Positions 41,311 to 55,793 of a DNA stretch of 64,000 bases are shown here, piece after piece. This DNA comes from Allacma fusca (taxonomy: Eukaryota > Arthropoda > Collembola > Symphypleona > Sminthuridae): assembly GCA_947179485.1 (NCBI GenBank), contig OX359248.1, forward strand, positions 29,521,378 to 29,585,377, in the 5' to 3' direction. The first letter of the stretch is position 1; every line of letters starts with the position of its first letter. A program made the position numbers and the translations under genes. The notes beneath the pieces are model-generated. The model saw only the letters and a list, made by a program, of their open reading frames with translations. It ran no database searches and had not been told where the DNA came from.

Positions 41311-44300
41311 GTATGGAGTTTCCTTATACCATCTCAGATTAAATTATTCATTGGATTGTATACACAGGGTTTGAAGGACCGTTCCTTGAGTAATGTACCT
41401 GATACATATCTGTAGGCATGTTTTGATAGGCGGCCGGTTTTTCCTCCGTACTAGGGATTGCGTAGGTATGTATGTATTCGTATTGAGTAAAAATCGGCTA
41501 ACTCTTCTGCAGAGAAACGTACATATGTATGTACATACACGCAGTAGATCCATTATGCAATGTAAATATTTGAATCCCGAAGATTTGAGTTTCCAAAAAT
41601 AATTTCCAGGAATTAGGAAATTTCCCTGATCCTACAAAATTGATTTCCTCTCTTCAGCCTTTTTTTGTGAAAGCACACAGGATTTATGAAATTTCAGCAG
41701 TCGCCATGCAGTCTGCGTAGACAAGAGAAGAGATTCAAAACAAGGGTTACTTTAGTATTATGCCTGCTACAGAAGCAACCTTCACAGGATATGAAATCTT
41801 GGCAAATTCTATTTTTTGTATCAATTTAGTGTTCAACTATTTTTAGAAATTGGAATAGTCCACATCTATGGATCAAGGCTAGATTGATTGGAAGAATCAT
41901 AGGCATTGTTAGCATTTCGATTCATATATACGTGATTTCCCTATACCCTCAGCTTCCTCAATCATAGGCAATTTTATGTCCACATTATTTATTACAGGGC
42001 GAGGGAAGAATAGAGATAATTTTTGAGCATCCGTTGCAATAATCAACCTTAGCACACTGTATTTTGAGAGTATTGAATCCTACATCTATGAATGCTAATA
42101 TTGTCATTGCAAGATGAACTGTTCCAATGTAACTCACAAACGGCAATGAACTACCAACCAAGGCAACAAAAATTGGAGGAGATAGTAGAATTAGGATAGG
42201 AAGCTATTGTGGACTTATTAAATCCCAGATTTGAAGTTGTTATATCTGATCAAACACAAGCCTCCTTTTGCGTCATTGCTACTCTGAATAATGTGAATTC
42301 CCAAGGGGATGTTGCATTTTTGAACCACTTTTCGGCACCTACAGAGCCGTGTGTGCCATACTTGACAAAGCGTCTCGTCTCAAGTACCCCTGCAGAAGTG
42401 ACTATTCCCACTTGATATCACTCAGGAGCTCCTGTGGCGAGCAGAGCATGTAGAAATATCCTTGTTATGTTCATCTACTGCCGTACTGTGTACAGTACAT
42501 AGTAGAATCTCTTCATGCGAGTGCTGGATCTGTATATTTACACCTTAAATACTAAATGTTAATGTTTTCCATGCGTCAAATCAGTTACATGGTGTCATTC
42601 AACCAGTCATTTTTTCCCCTGAACATCAGCGTCACAAAATTTAGCAGCAGGTTTTACTACATTGCAAAGACGATTTCATTCAATACACAAGTCTAATGCA
42701 TAACGAGACTATTCTCTCGAATTTGCAGTGAATGATAATTCCCACTAGCATTTAAAAATTAATGTATATTGTAATTATCTACATATTAAGCAGCAGTACC
42801 TATGGTTTTTAAACATTGACTGATTATTGTAGATATTACAGTAACGGCACGTTTCTTTATAAGGCATTCAAGAAATGCATGCGTCTGATTTAAGCAGCAC
42901 ATTACTGTATGATCATTTGTTCAGAGACTCCGGTGACCTTGCAACAAAGCCACAGCAAACGAGCAGGTTTTGCAGTTTAAAAGTCCACGGCTGGGGTGCA
43001 TTCTTTGTAATAAGAACAGGAAAAAGCGTGTGTTTGACTCTGGAACTCACTGTAAAATCGATATTTTAAAAATCTAGTTATATCCAGTATAGCTTGGAAT
43101 TTCAAATCCTCTTTGATGTCCCACTGCAAGCATGGCATTCGCTCCTTCAAGACAATATCTGCATTTTAGACACGGAGAAAAATTGAGTTTGTAATTTTAA
43201 ATGGTAGCATTGTCAAGGGAGATATGCGTCACGTTAATTGAACAGACTTCATTTTCGAATGCACTAATTCTAGCTTTATTTCACTTCTGGGTAGAGCATT
43301 TGTATATAATTATGTACAGCTCACCAGAAACAATAACACTTGCGGCAATAAAAAACAGAGGAATCAGTCTGACGTCAAGAAATCATTGGACCAAATACTT
43401 ACGTACATAGATCCATATGTAAACACACAGAGAGTGAGGAGGGTTACACCACCAAACCATGATTCAACGTTTTCGTTTCTTCTTGGACTTCATAAAATGA
43501 ACAACTCTATATACAAAGCTGTCATGAAAAGCCAGATAAACATTGAGTTGAAACAATGGTCCCATACACCACTAGCTTTTTATACTACTGTGTGTAAGTG
43601 ATACTGAAAAGGAAGATGTTATGACGTTCAATGGAATTTTTTATGTCTTGAACTGAAAGCTTCAAACATCAAACCATGAGCTGTGGTATTCGAGATTCGA
43701 TAGTTTTTTAAAAAAAAACAATCACTATAAATGCAATAGACTCAATAGTTCCTAGTAGCTCACACCGCCTCGGCTGGTTTCTCAGATCTATGTAGACCTT
43801 ATAGAAGTTGTCATTTGTGTCGATCTGCCTACGTGTAAGGAACTTTGAGGATTAAGTTGAAATTTTCTGGAAAATTCTCAAATCAAAATATGCACATGTA
43901 ACAAATGAAGGAACAACGTGGAAAAATTCTAAGAATTGTAGCAATAAGGGTTTAAGTTTTTCTGCAAACGATGCTCCATAAGCTTTGATTTTCTGTTCTA
44001 AGAAAATTTATGGAGTACGTGCATGCATACATACATATGTTGACACACGCAACTGGTAAATAGTAATGAAGGATTAAAACTGCAGTTTTTATTGCAATAT
44101 TTGCTCTTCAAGAGGAGTTGTATTTCTGGGATTTTTCTCTTTCTTAATTACTGTGCATCCTTTGTTTGCATGCACTGAGACTAATGTCCCAGCCTGACCT
44201 CTTTATTGAGGATAAAATTGCGGTCGTAGAACTTACGGCTAAGACACTCTGTTTTTAATTCGGTAAATAAACAAAATACAGATACAAGCAAATGATTCAT

Positions 44301-47287
44301 CTCAACTAATTACGTAATATAATTTCCCGAGCAGCATGTTCGAGGAGTGCCCAATTGGGTCTAACCCATGTAAACAGCCCATTCAAGTATTTACATAAGT
44401 ATGTTTAAATTCAAATTATGGTATGGAAAATAAATAAAAATAACTTAAATTGCCCTTGTGTTAATTTCAATGACATGTGAAAAAAAAGTGATGAGACGGA
44501 AAAATTCATCATTAGATATGACTCATCATGGAGCATATATGATTACACACTGAAAGGTATTATAGGGCGGTTGACATTAGTCACTGATCTGATCGGATGA
44601 ATAATGCGGTGAGTGATTAAATAAATGATGCAAATATTCCAATTTTTTTTTTGACACTTCAAACCATTTATTTGTTTTAAAATTGGTATCACAGACGCTT
44701 CTGTGGGTTTCACAAGTTGACATAATTACAATTATAACATACGAGTTTTCTCTCATTTCTCCATGTGTTGCGTTCTATCATACTTAAATAAACGAGTCAT
44801 TCAATTCAAACAGTATAGGGTTGGGATATTTTAATATATTTTCTGTCCCAAGCAATGTATGTATGTACATAGTATGTAATTATTATATTTTATAACTAAA
44901 TTTTTTTAATATTGTTACTATAAATTGTCCATACCGCATTATATTTCAATTTCTCACATAATGTGTACAAACAGCAGTCGAGTGTACTTTCCTTTAGTAG
45001 TATTAGCATAATAACAATAAGATACATATTATTGTAATCTCAATTGAATAAATAAGCGGACACATATCTGTAGTATTTACAAGAGATAAATGTAAGAATA
45101 ACACATAAATAAAGATGGATGACGTAACAAAATTATATACAAATAATACAATTAAAATACAACGTTTTTTCCCACGTTATACTCCGCACTAACGAGATTG
45201 ATTTGAGTGACGCTCAAGTTTGCTTGAAGCCCATAACAAAAAAAAACAATCTATCGGTAATATCAATGCTTCCCAGCATCCGTAATACTTTTTCAGGATC
45301 AGATACGACGTGTATACTCTACAGAGTGTATTATGTCTTAGCCTACGTCCTTAAAATCTAAGAGACTTATGACTATCGTATATGTATATATACCTATGTA
45401 TTTATGTAATATACTTAATATGAGTAAAAATAATTTGAGGACAACGTACATACATTTTTATCAGCATAACCACTTTTCATCCGCCAAGACTCCTTGCGTG
45501 CTTACGTACGCATATATAGACACTTTCCCAAAAACTCATAAATCCCATGTAACCTTGCAATACTAAATGAAGTGTAGGAAATTTACTGTACCCGCAAAGT
45601 CTACTTAGTACAAATGCAAAAGAAATTTATAGCTTCTATTGAATCTACACTTGAATGCCCAGAAGAAAAAAAAACAGGACTGCGGAATATTATCTATATT
45701 TTAGCCGCAATAGAAGAACTTATAGTTTACGACTGCAATTGGAAACGCAACAAGGAAGAGAAGACATTCTTTAAGTGTTCGATTCACCGTGCAGATATAA
45801 ATACGATCTGATGTAACCCCAACTGCAATTCATACCCACACGTTTACGGAATAGAATAGGGAAAGGAAGTATTCGAGAGAGTTCGGCTCCTCCGACTATT
45901 AAATAATTATCCACACAAATCCCATTCTCAAGTATTCTGTACACCCTGGGAATTTTACTTTCAAGACGTTCTTGAAAATCCATCAGGTTTTTGACCCGCT
46001 CTCTTGAATCCTTACTTTTCCATCAATTCTGTAATCGCTATTTAGACGGAAATATCTCTTCTTCCTATAACTGTATGAGCGTAAGGTCTGCATAGGAATT
46101 GCAAATGGGTACATACACTTAACGGAATTATAGATAATAATGGTAACTTTTAGATGAAATTTGAGATAATACTGCCAAAGCTGCTTTGATATTGATCAAT
46201 AAATCTCCAAACTACTTTTCCACCCTCGCTTCTTCTTTTCAATTCTATAAATTTTGTACATGACAAAGTTTTAGCTGCCTAGGAATAGGTAATTCTTCCC
46301 GCGTAAAGGATTTATATTCGATCCTCACCATTCATTTACAATTTCCCTGTTGCTTCATCCACTGAAATTAATCTTTAAAGTCTTCCTACGAAAAATGAAA
46401 GATAGGATTACCTCTCAAGGGTTTCTCATTTAGAAGGAAATTTGGCAGTTATATATTTTTTAACTGTCTTTTTTAAATATAGGTTCTCTTGCACATTCTG
46501 ATCAAACGTGATCTTCATCTAGTTTTGAGTATTCACTGTATTAATTCTCACCCAAAATGTAATTGATATGTTTTGCTTACGGGTCGCCAGTCTCACACGC
46601 TATTATATCACGAGGATTAACACTTTGAAGGAATTAAGTTCTAAGAAATTCTGCTCTATACTGGAAATTGTTGGAGATTTTTACACCCCTTTCTCCCCTA
46701 CGGAGCTTTTGAAGTCCTAAGCTCTACATAGATACCCCAAAGGAAATAGATTATTAACAATAAATTAATCATAGGAGGCTCATCTTCATTACATTCCTAT
46801 CCACGGGAGAGTTCCCAATTTTAATCACTATCATGTCCTTAATAGAAACAAGAGAGTAGTGTAGGGAACACGATTAGTACTAATTTAACAAGTTTTCAAG
46901 GAAAAACTTTTTCATTTTCTAGGGAAAAGAAACTAAATGAATCAGAAATGTAATTATTACAGTCTGAAAATAGCATTGAGCGGAAATGATACACACCAGG
47001 TGATACCAGATTGGAATATTTGAGACTGCATATAGTAAGTTTTGTGCTTACAGAATATATCCGTGAACACCAGCAACTTTGTAGGCTCAAACTTACACAT
47101 TCCCAAAAAATTGAAGGCCTACACGAAAGCAAACTTTGAAAGGATTAGCGAATGTCATACAGAGATGAGGAGTAGAGATAGAGTTAACACATGCAGTCCA
47201 AGAATGGAAATACAATATGTTACCAAGTATCAGAGAAAACATTGAATTTTTATTGTGAGAATTATACTTCAACTTGCTCACATGAGA

Positions 47288-47317
47288 CTGCGTCACTTTG
47301 ATGTTCGAGTGACGCAG
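47288..47317. repeat. 9-bp inverted repeat
   Basis: CTGCGTCAC (47288-47296) and GTGACGCAG (47309-47317) are exact complements with a 12-base loop. The GC-rich arms stand out in AT-rich DNA. Confidence 0.75.
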
Positions 47318-48043
47318 ATTCCAACCTCAGTTCTCCCCATGTTTTTCGCTAAATAGTTTTTCATGAATCCAATTTTAGTCCTGTATTACATTTCCCTTCA
47401 CCTCTCCGATACTTAAACTTGTTTCTCATCTATCACTACAAGAAAGTTCCCTCAAAAATTGTTTGTACAAGGCAAAGTCTTTTTAACAATCCCTAGGGAT
47501 AACGAGAGGAAATAAAAGTTGCAGTTTCTCAATGCCCTCATAAGAATACCATTCCCTCCAAAGTAGATATGCAATTGATATATTGTCAGATATTTTTAGA
47601 CTAGGGATTGTATACTCATCATTAAATTTTTAGTGAGTTACTGTTACGTCCCAACTGTAGCCATCATGAAGTGTGTGACAGTGTCGCTTTGTATTGCTGA
47701 TTTCCCTACTGATCCGACCGTTATCAGGATTATTGCAAAGATTATAAGTTTTTTTTTACTATTGTACTCTCTACTTTTAGGTTTTAATGAGACCAGCTTT
47801 TTTCCCTTTTACTGTTATATCCGTCAAAATTGGATTTGTGACTGTAAAGCACAGCCCTTTGCAATCAGAATTTGCAGAGAGATACTCAACGCATAATAAA
47901 ATTCCCTATTAGGATTGCATCCATGTCCTCAAATACCTTCATTGCATCAATGGATGTCAACAATTTTCCTCAGAAGTTGTCACATTTTTGGTCAAACATT
48001 GACATACATAGTGGAGTTGAAGGTTCATACAATTTATCTCTCC

Positions 48044-48067
48044 GGATGTGCTTCGATGAGCACATCC
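48044..48067. repeat. 9-bp inverted repeat, 6-base loop
   Basis: GGATGTGCT and AGCACATCC are exact complements around a 6-base loop. Confidence 0.75.
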
Positions 48068-48803
48068 TAACTAAGTCAGCAATTAGCAATAATAAGCGCC
48101 AGTCACCTTTAACAGTTTTTGGCCACGTCTACATACATACATATACCAGTAGTAGCAATATACTCAATTTTAATGAGAACTGGAAGCTTCACTGGGCTCT
48201 GGGACAAATGCATTCAATTATGCATCCAAAGTTGTACAAATACCTAAACCGGACTAGCAAAAAGAAAATTCCCATAGCAGTGTGAGATCTGTATCATCAA
48301 CAGGTTTGGGTGCGTGAATAATTTGTCTAGATAAATACGTGTGCAAGAGTTACCACTGTTGGTCACTTGGCCAATTATTCACATCGTACATATGAAATAA
48401 ATCATATGTTTTCTCCCTACTGGGCTACTACTCTTCACTGACGCAAACGATAATTTATCATCGTAAGCAAAGAATGTCTTACCTTATGTGTCAGAACAAA
48501 AGTCAAAACTGTGTATATTTACTCTACAGGCTTGAGTTTTTTTCTGAGGCACATAAATATTATTGGGGAGAAATCAATATACAGTAAGTATATAAACATA
48601 CCTCACGTGTGTAGGAAATTGTAAAGAGATGGTAGAAACGAAATGACGCCCTGTATTTTTTGTTTACTATTTTATCTAAAAAAAATTCACACTATGACCA
48701 CTGTACTAAGTAATGAGAGTCTGCTGACTAAAGTGCGAAGCAAAAATAAATATTTTACGTGCAGTTCAATCATGTGTACATTACCTATCAGTATTATTTA
48801 CTC

Positions 48804-48833
48804 TATGAGCCCATATGAAAGAGTGGGCTCATA
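48804..48833. repeat. 10-bp inverted repeat
   Basis: TATGAGCCCA (48804-48813) and TGGGCTCATA (48824-48833) are exact complements with a 10-base loop. Confidence 0.75.
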
Positions 48834-50535
48834 ATAGTCGTAGCTAGTCTCTAAAACACATTTTCATCAAAGAAGTCCCTCAGGTTTTGTTTTTACACTA
48901 AATGCGCTCAATAATAGCACGGTGATATTAGTAAATTTCCCTACTGATTTCCCCACATACGTTCGGGTATAATGAATAAGGTGTTTGTGTATATTCCACC
49001 AAATACGGGGTCTAGTACACAGGGTGGATCGGTAATTTAAAAATGAATATTTTACGCGATTTTGCTTTACGAATTTAAAGAGCACAATTAAATGGGCATA
49101 CACGCGTAGCAGCGTGAAGTGGTTAAAATGCAACGACGTTGTCCTACATATAATTATATCAATTATATATTTTTAATAAGTACACTATTTTTAAAATCCA
49201 AACTGAGTAAAACTATTGAGAACGACTACATCTTACTGTCCTAAGATAAATAGCTAATTAATATCTGTTTTATAAAGAGATTCTGCTCTAACATCCATTT
49301 TAGTAATTAGTAGACATGTACATTTATATTTATGTTTATAGGATATTTCCTAGAACAACATATCTATTCTGTATGTAATAGAGTACAATGACGCAACAAG
49401 AACTCGATTTTTTTAGTTAAGGAGTCACTATGCTATAGTAAACTGTACTGTATGTAATTATAGTAACGTCTCTACAATTATTCTACATGTATGTAGCAAT
49501 TATACGTATTGTATTATATTCAGTGAGTAAAAAAGTAGTTTATAGGTGTATCTTTGGTATTCCGTTGAACAACTTGTGGGAATGTACAATGGCTTTTTTT
49601 TATATGACTGTTTTAATTGACTTTACCTGACTTAACGACAGTATATCGACGTGTGGTTTTTCCGTACCTTATTGAGATATCTTGTAGTATAGTGTAGTAA
49701 TATATGTTAGGTAATTATGTAGTGAATAGATAGAGCGACTCAGAGCTGGTAAATATATCGCTTGGAAAAATAATGTCAATTGAAACATACTATATATAGA
49801 AATTAAATTTAGCAAACGTAGTGTTGAAGGAGATATAATGCAGAGTCGTGTGGTTACATAAAGTGTAGATGTAGATACCACCTCCAGTGATTATATATAG
49901 ATATACATAGCCACACCATATAATCCGATGATGGGAGTTTAAATACATGATCATTTCCACAATTCCCTTTTGATCACTGGCCCGATCAAATATGAACAGT
50001 GACATCCATCCCGAGTCAAATGGAGGAGTTATTGTAAGGGTTGTGAAGCAGTGTAATAAACTGTACAGATGAATGTAGCAGGGCTCAAAGAAGAGATCTC
50101 TGGACCTGTCATTTCACGTATACTCGTATAGTATGATTTGATAGTATACCAGAAAATATGGAGGCTTCACACGGGGTTGGGAATCCTGTTCAAAGCTAAT
50201 GATGACGGACGAAATAGCGGCTCCAATTAGTAAGGTTGGTTTCAAAGGGAAAATATCCTTGTTCTTGAAATCTCCGGACTAAAACAGGCAATCCGTTCTG
50301 TCATGTATAGTGATGTGCAGCCATGTATTTATGTAGGTATTGTAATCGCGAGACGAGACCTTAGAACCACCAGCGAAGTTGATCAAGGTAATGTTTCCTA
50401 AAGGTCAGTTTGTAGGTCCTGGGTAGTAGAGTTGTTGTTCTTCGAGTCCCAGGGGGTTTTAAAGGGGTGCAGGTATTAACGTTCTTATATCAAGCCAAAA
50501 AATTGACCACTGAAGTGGAAGGGAGGGATGAGGGA

Positions 50536-50546
50536 GGGGGGGGGGG
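50536..50546. repeat. poly(G) run in a G-rich tract
   Basis: An uninterrupted G run inside a G-rich segment (about 50516-50556) just downstream of the RGS gene's 3' end. It has four G clusters on the plus strand, so a quadruplex is possible. Confidence 0.8.
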
Positions 50547-50617
50547 TTGGGGAGGAGTATCGACTACGATTTGCCGTCGCTTCTAATGTTCCTATTATCG
50601 GATGCTTTAATTGACGA

Positions 50618-50623
50618 TTTATT
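50618..50623 (-). terminator. AATAAA poly(A) signal for the RGS gene
   Basis: TTTATT on the plus strand reads AATAAA on the coding strand, about 49 bases past the RGS stop codon. The position would fit a very short 3' UTR. Confidence 0.5.
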
Positions 50624-50671
50624 CCTCTCATCTAGACGTAGTATATAAGTCACCGTGCTCACTCAGTACCT

Positions 50672-53028
50672 TCAAGACTGGTACTTCTCCGGGTGAATGA
50701 GTTCCAAGTACAGGTCAGACTTTAGGAAACGAATGTACGCGTCAGCCTCCAACAAGCTCTGGATTCGCTTTTGAGCCTGATCAAAGGTTGTTTGGTTCGG
50801 TTGAGCCATTTTCCCCACAAGTCCTTCCCGAGTTATCGCATCCAAATTGACCTGAGAAATTTACCAAGGTACATACTACGATTAGTCAAGGTATAAATGG
50901 TATAAATTTCAATTTCTTTGCAAAAAAAAAAAAAATCCGTCCATCAACGTGTCATTTGAGTCATAAGAGCTCTTCGTCAGTCCATCTGATCTCTTCAAAC
51001 TTGCCCTGTCGCCAGGACTAATATCTTTAGTGTGTAAGTATATAGTGCGGTCATATCGCCTCGGCGCCATATCATCCTAAGACGCGTCAGCTCAGCACTT
51101 AAAGACTATCATGTTTGTGCATACAGGAAAAGCTCATCAAAACAACAAGACTGCAACAACAAGCTGAGTCTACAGTGAGGTTTGACACGCGAAACTATCT
51201 TTTTCGTTTCATTTACTTTGCTCATTTAACCATCCAACGGAAAATTACACCCGCAATGAATTGAAAAACTTATCGGGAAACCAGAAAATAACCGGATCCT
51301 ACTGGTTTCCATTTCCTTTAAGAATACAATAATCTCTTCTAACTTTCACCCCATCAATGGTTAAAGTAATGAAGGAGGAAGGATTGCGTGGGAAAAACTG
51401 AGCTAAAAATATTGTATTTTCTATTTATACACGGGAAATAATATGTTGTGACAGTTTCAGGTTCCTTATGTCATTTTATGTCCAGTTATGTATATATACT
51501 TACATACTGTACTAATAGTAAAAAAAAAAGAACTAGGAGTAAAAATAAATCAAGACAATTACCTCTTTAGGAGCTTGTGGCACAATAAAATCATTGTAGA
51601 TTTTCTGAGCTTTTGAGCCCAATTTATTCGGTCGGCTTTTTCGGAAGTCTTCAATGGCGAGCCAAAACTCAATATTTTCATCGCTGAATTCTCTTTGAAG
51701 GAAAGCTTTAAACAGGGCTTGACCATCTGTGTAAAAGAAAAGGAGAGATATTTTTAGAATTATGACCAGATAAAGTATCATATGCAGAAGTGTGGGATAA
51801 TTACTCCCATCCCTACCCCGTCACTAATTACGTCTTCATCATTCATCGAAGGGTTCTTGGGAAGACAAAAAATTAACTCAAAATAAACCCATCAAATTTT
51901 ATCTCATCTCGAGAGTCTGTGCGATCTATTAACGTAAGCACGAATCTTTAAATTGACCTAAGACTCCATCCTCTTCCCCTTTACGTATGCAGATGTATCT
52001 TTCTATGAATGAAAACCTGTCATGTTTGTAAATGATGTGGCGCTTCCAGAGGCGACTGTTGGGTCAAACACACAGTACTAGTTGGCAAAAGGTTGAGTGT
52101 GCAAAAAAAAAAAAAAACTTGTGAGTTCGTACTATTATTATCTATAGATATATAAGCTACCCAATATCCTCCTTTTAGTTCACTAATTTATGCATGTGTA
52201 AACAATCCAATGTCCAGCTTGGAAACGTTCAACTTGTTCTTACAATGTTTAAAACATTACAGCATAATTGATTTCCATTGCCGTCAGAGCCATTTCAGGT
52301 TCAAATGATTTAAAGTTGAAGGATAATTTAGCAATATCAAATCATGGTTGCTTCGAATATTTTTTTTCGCTAAAAAATATATATACCAGCTACTTTACTA
52401 TTTTTTCTTGGGGAAGTTTCAACAATTTTCAATCACACCTTAAAGTCAACTAACCTGACCTTTCACTGATACAATAAAGACCTCACCCAGCAGGGAAGAG
52501 AATATTAATGAAAATGATTTTTTTGACTGTACTCCTGTCTATGTATACTGTCTACACCATTCCAAATAAATTGAAGATATGACATCGCCCATATGTATAC
52601 GAACATATTGGGAGCAATAAAAATGCAGAGTTTATGGCTAAAATTTTTATATGTGCAATAGTAGTAGTTCTCATACATATATGTATATGCAAATACAGGG
52701 GATGTATGTGTACAGGGCTAATTTTTATAATCAGAAGCCTACATGGGTGCACATATTCTTTAATTAAAAATACGAGCGTTGATAATAAGATAATTTATAT
52801 CATATATATAAATTCTAACTTATGATACTAGCACTTGAGATTGAGATTGCAAAGAATATTGAAGAGGGAAAAAAATGACATGTGTAACAACTCCTTACAT
52901 TTAGAGGCCATGAGATCGCTAAAGGAGTTGGCCCATTTCTGAGCTTCTTCCGGTTGTGGTCTCACTGATGCCGAATGAATGGTTCCTTCAGTATGTCGTC
53001 GTTTTAGGAATCCCAGGCGGAACTTCAT
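50672..53028 (-). CDS. R4-type regulator of G-protein signalling (5' end uncertain)
   Basis: GTPase-activating protein for heterotrimeric G alpha subunits (Gi/Gq in related R4 proteins) at the inner plasma membrane. Coding exons (minus): 52899-53028 (within an exon whose acceptor TTTGCAG places its edge at 53038), 51563-51726 and 50672-50851, with phases 1 and 0. From the ATG at 53028 the product is 157 residues. An N-terminal amphipathic, basic helix [12 protein letters not shown] resembles the membrane anchor of RGS4/RGS5/RGS16. The RGS domain spans about residues 32-150. G-alpha-contact residues are E60 and N61 (FSDENIEFW), N100 (APKEVNLD), and D135 and R139 ([10 protein letters not shown]). 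The frame is open to the acceptor (GTD before MKF). In vertebrate R4 proteins this Met lies about 18 residues in, so a short upstream exon with a Cys-containing N-terminus is likely but was not found. Confidence 0.92.
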
Positions 53029-54793
53029 GTCTGTACCTCTGCAAAGATTCAAAGGAGAAAAAAATATAAATAATTTTATCCAAAATTAGACATTCTTTAT
53101 CACCAAAAAACTTCTTTTTTTTTTGCATCACTCTAGTTGGAGAATGTATATTTTATCACAACATATGTTTTTTCTACAAAGGGCTGTCAACTTATATATT
53201 AGGCTCTAGTCCTGGGATAAAATACACCTGGCATTGACACACTTTCCGGAGATACCATCATCTCCTATCCAGCTTTTTATTGTAACAAGCGGTGTCCCGT
53301 TGTTCTTTGTAGTAAAATTCCAAAAATACTTGGAAGCACTTTACGTACACAAAAGAGTAATAATACTTCTTTTGGGGAATCCGTGGTAAAAAACTTTTCC
53401 TCCAATCTCATTCAGAATCACAGCTGTAACAAAAGTATGAGTGTGTGTGTGCATTGTGTAAACAACTCCAACTCCAGGAGTCATTATTTCCATTCTTATA
53501 TGCTTCCTAACTTCAAAAAACCTGTTAAATCCAGACAAGAGCACGCAGCAGATTTGCACCTAGACCAAAAAAAAAATCCCAACCTTGAATCTAATAAGGT
53601 TTGGCTGGAAGAAAGGTTAGCAAAAAAAAAAAAAAAGTCGGGGGATGTGGGTATTCTGGAACATATTGCCTTAATAAAGTGTAACGATGCAAACATAATC
53701 AGTTGTGAAATAACCTCTGGAAAATATATTCACTGCGTAAGACAATCCAGTGTGACTGAATATGTGCTCGAGACAAAGTCTCTTCCAGAAGATTAATCCA
53801 CTACACACTTGGCCACAAGAACTAGGTTAGCAGGTTTTACAAATTTCCAGTAGTAAACATTTCCCTTCGTAAAAACCTTTGATCGTAGAGTTTTTTTTAC
53901 TCGCGGCCCACATTCCTTCAAAAGTCGGGTAACTTGATTATCATACTTTAACAAGTTGTGAGTAGCTTTGTCGTTCCAGGAGGAGAGGAAAGGATGAAAA
54001 AAAACTAAAATGCTTCCTATATATACAGATGAGTGTTTTTAATGCTTCTTTTTTTCACAATTTGCACTAAAAGCTTGAGTATATAAATTCTGGTTTATTT
54101 ATAGCTCCCCCTCAACTCCCGCACAAATATGATAGAATGTATATGTATAGATAGAATTTCAATTCACTAAGTTTCTTTCATGTCACTGGATCCTCGTGAT
54201 GCTGACCCTTTCAATTCCCAGTGGGAATTATTTCGATTAACCTCATTTTGTCCATTGAAAAGGAATTTTTTTATCAAGTCTTTTGGGAAGGGTTAGTATT
54301 AGTATCTACAGAGCATATTATCCATCGGCCTGACCTAGGACCTTTGAAAATAACCCCGAAAAGGTAGATATAACATTGGATTAAAACGGAAAGTTCATAT
54401 CAGTCCGATTACGGTAGGTTTACGTTACAATTCCCCCAACAACCTTCTATGAGAATCCCAATGGGATCTCCAAATTGTCCTATAACTATCTGTACCTATC
54501 TGTCCACGAAAGTAGGTTATGTGTTGAAACGTAGTCTGTCAACAGGGACACCCATTATAGTTCCATTGACAACTTTTTTTACAAGTTAATACCCAACTCC
54601 CCTAGAACTGCTAACTGATCAAGATACCACTATCTCATCCGAAGGCATCCCAAAGAATGCTTGTCATGTGCCAGTGAGTGCATCATAATGGAGAATCATC
54701 CCATTTCCCACACTCACTACACCCATCAGCCTTATTAAGCGTCATAAAAATAAAAATACTTCCTTGGACACATACCCCACAGAACAAGAACTG

Positions 54794-54822
54794 AAGAGAG
54801 AGAGAGAGAGAGACAGAGAGAG
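54794..54822. repeat. (GA)n microsatellite
   Basis: A GA dinucleotide run interrupted once by GACAGA. Confidence 0.9.
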
Positions 54823-55750
54823 TCGAAGAATGGAGATGTAACACTCGTGAAGGGAGTAGGGCTCTACTCAATGAACATAAAAATATCTCCTCATTGTTTG
54901 TTATTTTGATTGGCAAGAGAAACATGCAGGCTCTCTCCTTGCTCCCTCATTCGCCTTCACGTTTACGCTTACGAGCATACGTGATATCATGCAGGACACA
55001 TGTATGTATCACAATGGACAATATCTTGGGCGGAACTCACCGATCCGAATCGGAGAACCTTGAAGTTTTCCTCATCTGATCGTCATCTTACGAGAGTAAA
55101 GCTTGGCATTTTGTCAGCAGTGGGATATCGAACCACGCATATGATACTTATTAGTCTAACTAATGACACTGTCACTACAACTGCTACTTTGTACAACAGC
55201 AATGAGATTGTGAAATTGTGTACGAACACTAACGGGAGTCAGGTCAGGTTCTAGGCTTGTTATGATACCATATGTATGTATGTAAATATACTACACATGG
55301 GCTATATGGTCCCCTCAAAGAACAGTAATTTGTGACTGGGTGACACAGAGTCCTGTACACAACTTGTGAATGTATGTATGTCAGCACTAAAACTGCACGC
55401 ACACAATTACTGTAGTATTCATGTTTCTATTCTACTAAAATAACTCCGTCCCTCAGTTGACTTCCAAAAAAATTTTCCCTCTGATTCAGGATGCATTGCA
55501 TTTACACGGTCTGTGGACCACAATATAATATACGAACTTGTCAATCCGAACTGTCTACATTTTTACATAAGTTTACCATCAAATTTTCTGTATGTAGGTC
55601 CCTCAGTCAATATATACACACAACTTTGCATGAGTTACAACTCTGACCTCGACAAGACGTAAAACCATCATTAATCGTGAGAGTATACTTGGATAGACTC
55701 ACATGCATGGGAGTATACTGTAATACTCATGGAAATGAATTTGCTCACAT

Positions 55751-55793
55751 CACTACTACTACTACTACTGTACTACTACAACAACTACTACTA
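55751..55793. repeat. (ACT)n trinucleotide repeat
   Basis: A CACTACTACT run of about six units, followed by interrupted ACT/ACA units. It is read as poly-Thr or poly-Leu in two overlapping short frames that are not considered real genes. Confidence 0.9.

Larger units (their letters stand above)
32486..50671. other. 18-kb region without a supported gene
   Basis: No conserved exon was recognised on either strand. The first few hundred bases should contain the PHYHD1 promoter. One coding-like first-exon candidate at 35225 and several small hairpins and simple repeats are listed separately. The longest frames (for example 47872-48285, 137 codons) have no family signature and are in the range expected by chance. 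The region could hold distant introns of the RGS gene's neighbours or regulatory DNA. Confidence 0.45.

Noticed and set aside
47872..48285. 137-codon plus-strand frame
   Set aside because: No domain, includes a translated TACATA tract (IHTYT), and the length is within chance expectation for this composition and window size.
53383..53796. 137-codon plus-strand frame
   Set aside because: It includes poly-Lys from A runs, has no conserved motif or splice context, and is likely chance.
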